Assembly (NCBI GenBank): GCA_959604115.1
Contig: CAUHBW010000221.1
Location: forward strand, 1-6,469
Direction: 5' to 3'
Source of the DNA: an uncultured Bilophila sp.
GTDB taxonomy: Bacteria; Desulfobacterota; Desulfovibrionia; Desulfovibrionales; Desulfovibrionaceae
DNA: 6,469 bases
The stretch's first letter is position 1. The number at the start of each line of letters is the position of its first letter. Positions 6,341-6,469 of this stretch are shown piece after piece. A model generated the notes under the pieces. It did no database searches, had not been told where the DNA came from, and saw only the letters and a list, made by a program, of their open reading frames with translations. The translations under genes and the position numbers were made by a program.

Positions 6341-6422
6341 GAAAGTCTTGGAAGGGGAGGGATGGGGTTTGGGGAAGGGAGGGGGAAACTTTCTGAGAAA
6401 GTTTACCCAACCATCCCCCAAA
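6341..6422 (+). terminator. Hairpin module, copy B (reads rightward)
   Basis: GAAAGTCTTGGAAG (6341-6354; 13 of 14 identical to copy A) leads through a G-rich stretch into a hairpin. The core is AAACTTTC/GAAAGTTT (6386-6393 with 6397-6404, TGA loop). The outer arm TTTGGGG (6368-6374) pairs with CCCCAAA (6416-6422). The middle of the stem is imperfect, unlike copy A. The module starts within the TGA that closes the weak frame ending at 6342. A rightward terminator is the simplest reading. Confidence 0.45.
6364..6385 (+). other. G-quadruplex-type motif inside copy B
   Basis: Four G-runs of 4, 4, 3 and 5 bases are separated by loops of 3, 2 and 1 bases (TTT, AA, A). This fits the standard intramolecular quadruplex pattern on the plus strand. 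It overlaps the left arm of the hairpin, so the quadruplex and the outer hairpin would compete. Confidence 0.6.
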
Positions 6423-6469
6423 TTAAAGTTGTTCAAACTGTGTATATGCGCGGGGGTGCGCCCGCCGAG

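Larger units (their letters stand above)
5877..6469. other. 593-bp region upstream of the Sel1 gene to the window end, no confident gene
   Basis: No protein family is recognisable here. Positions 5877-6040 are the Sel1 gene's upstream region, with a small CCGGAG/CTCCGG inverted repeat (5914-5926). From 6041 on there are two hairpin modules facing outward, with about 215 bp between their 14-base leading motifs that includes an A-rich stretch (about 6236-6272) unlike the GC-rich surroundings. A plus-strand frame from ATG 6178 to TGA 6342 would encode 54 residues, about half of them Lys or Arg, with no clear ribosome site; I give it little weight. The last 47 bases (6423-6469) show nothing identifiable beyond a short GCGC-flanked inverted repeat. 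Confidence 0.5.

Noticed and set aside
6114..6410. Minus-strand 98-codon frame near the right end
   Set aside because: It translates through one hairpin module and an intrinsic terminator and ends inside another module; the Phe/Ser/Arg-rich product looks like a chance frame.
1..6469. CRISPR array, mobile element or defence system
   Set aside because: No regularly spaced direct repeats and no transposase, integrase, nuclease or toxin-like protein were found. The hairpin modules are too few and irregular for an array.

Overview
The window looks like chromosomal core sequence from a GC-rich bacterium, most likely a Desulfovibrionaceae member (Desulfovibrio/Bilophila-like). This rests on the style of the ArgG and TopA proteins and on GC-rich hairpins with an AAACTTTCT/AGAAAGTTT core, which I remember as common at gene ends in that family. 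The placement is inference; no search was run.

Layout: four confident protein genes all lie on the minus strand, so transcription runs from high to low coordinates. From right to left they are a secreted Sel1-repeat protein (5061-5876), DNA topoisomerase I topA (2303-4582), a glyoxalase II-like metallo-beta-lactamase-fold hydrolase (1350-1979) and argininosuccinate synthase argG (76-1284). The hydrolase and argG are 65 bp apart with no clear terminator between them. They probably share a transcript from a sigma-70-like promoter near 2107-2135, ending at a 23-bp stem at 2-52. topA has its own good promoter match at 4637-4664. The genes have no obvious shared pathway: arginine synthesis, metabolite hydrolysis, DNA supercoiling and an envelope protein.

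The non-coding parts are the less ordinary ones. The 478-bp gap at 4583-5060 holds a possible plus-strand promoter facing away from topA, a strong plus-strand intrinsic terminator, nested inverted repeats and a perfect 30-bp palindrome. The 593 bp from 5877 to the window end holds two outward-facing copies of a 'GAAAGTCTT(T/G)GAAG + G-rich stretch + hairpin' module. They bracket about 215 bp containing a minus-strand terminator and a weak, very basic open frame.

I see no CRISPR array, transposase, phage gene, toxin-antitoxin pair, defence system, tRNA or rRNA, and no convincing new multi-gene system. The leads worth checking are the possible divergent untranslated transcript beside topA and the repeated hairpin modules.
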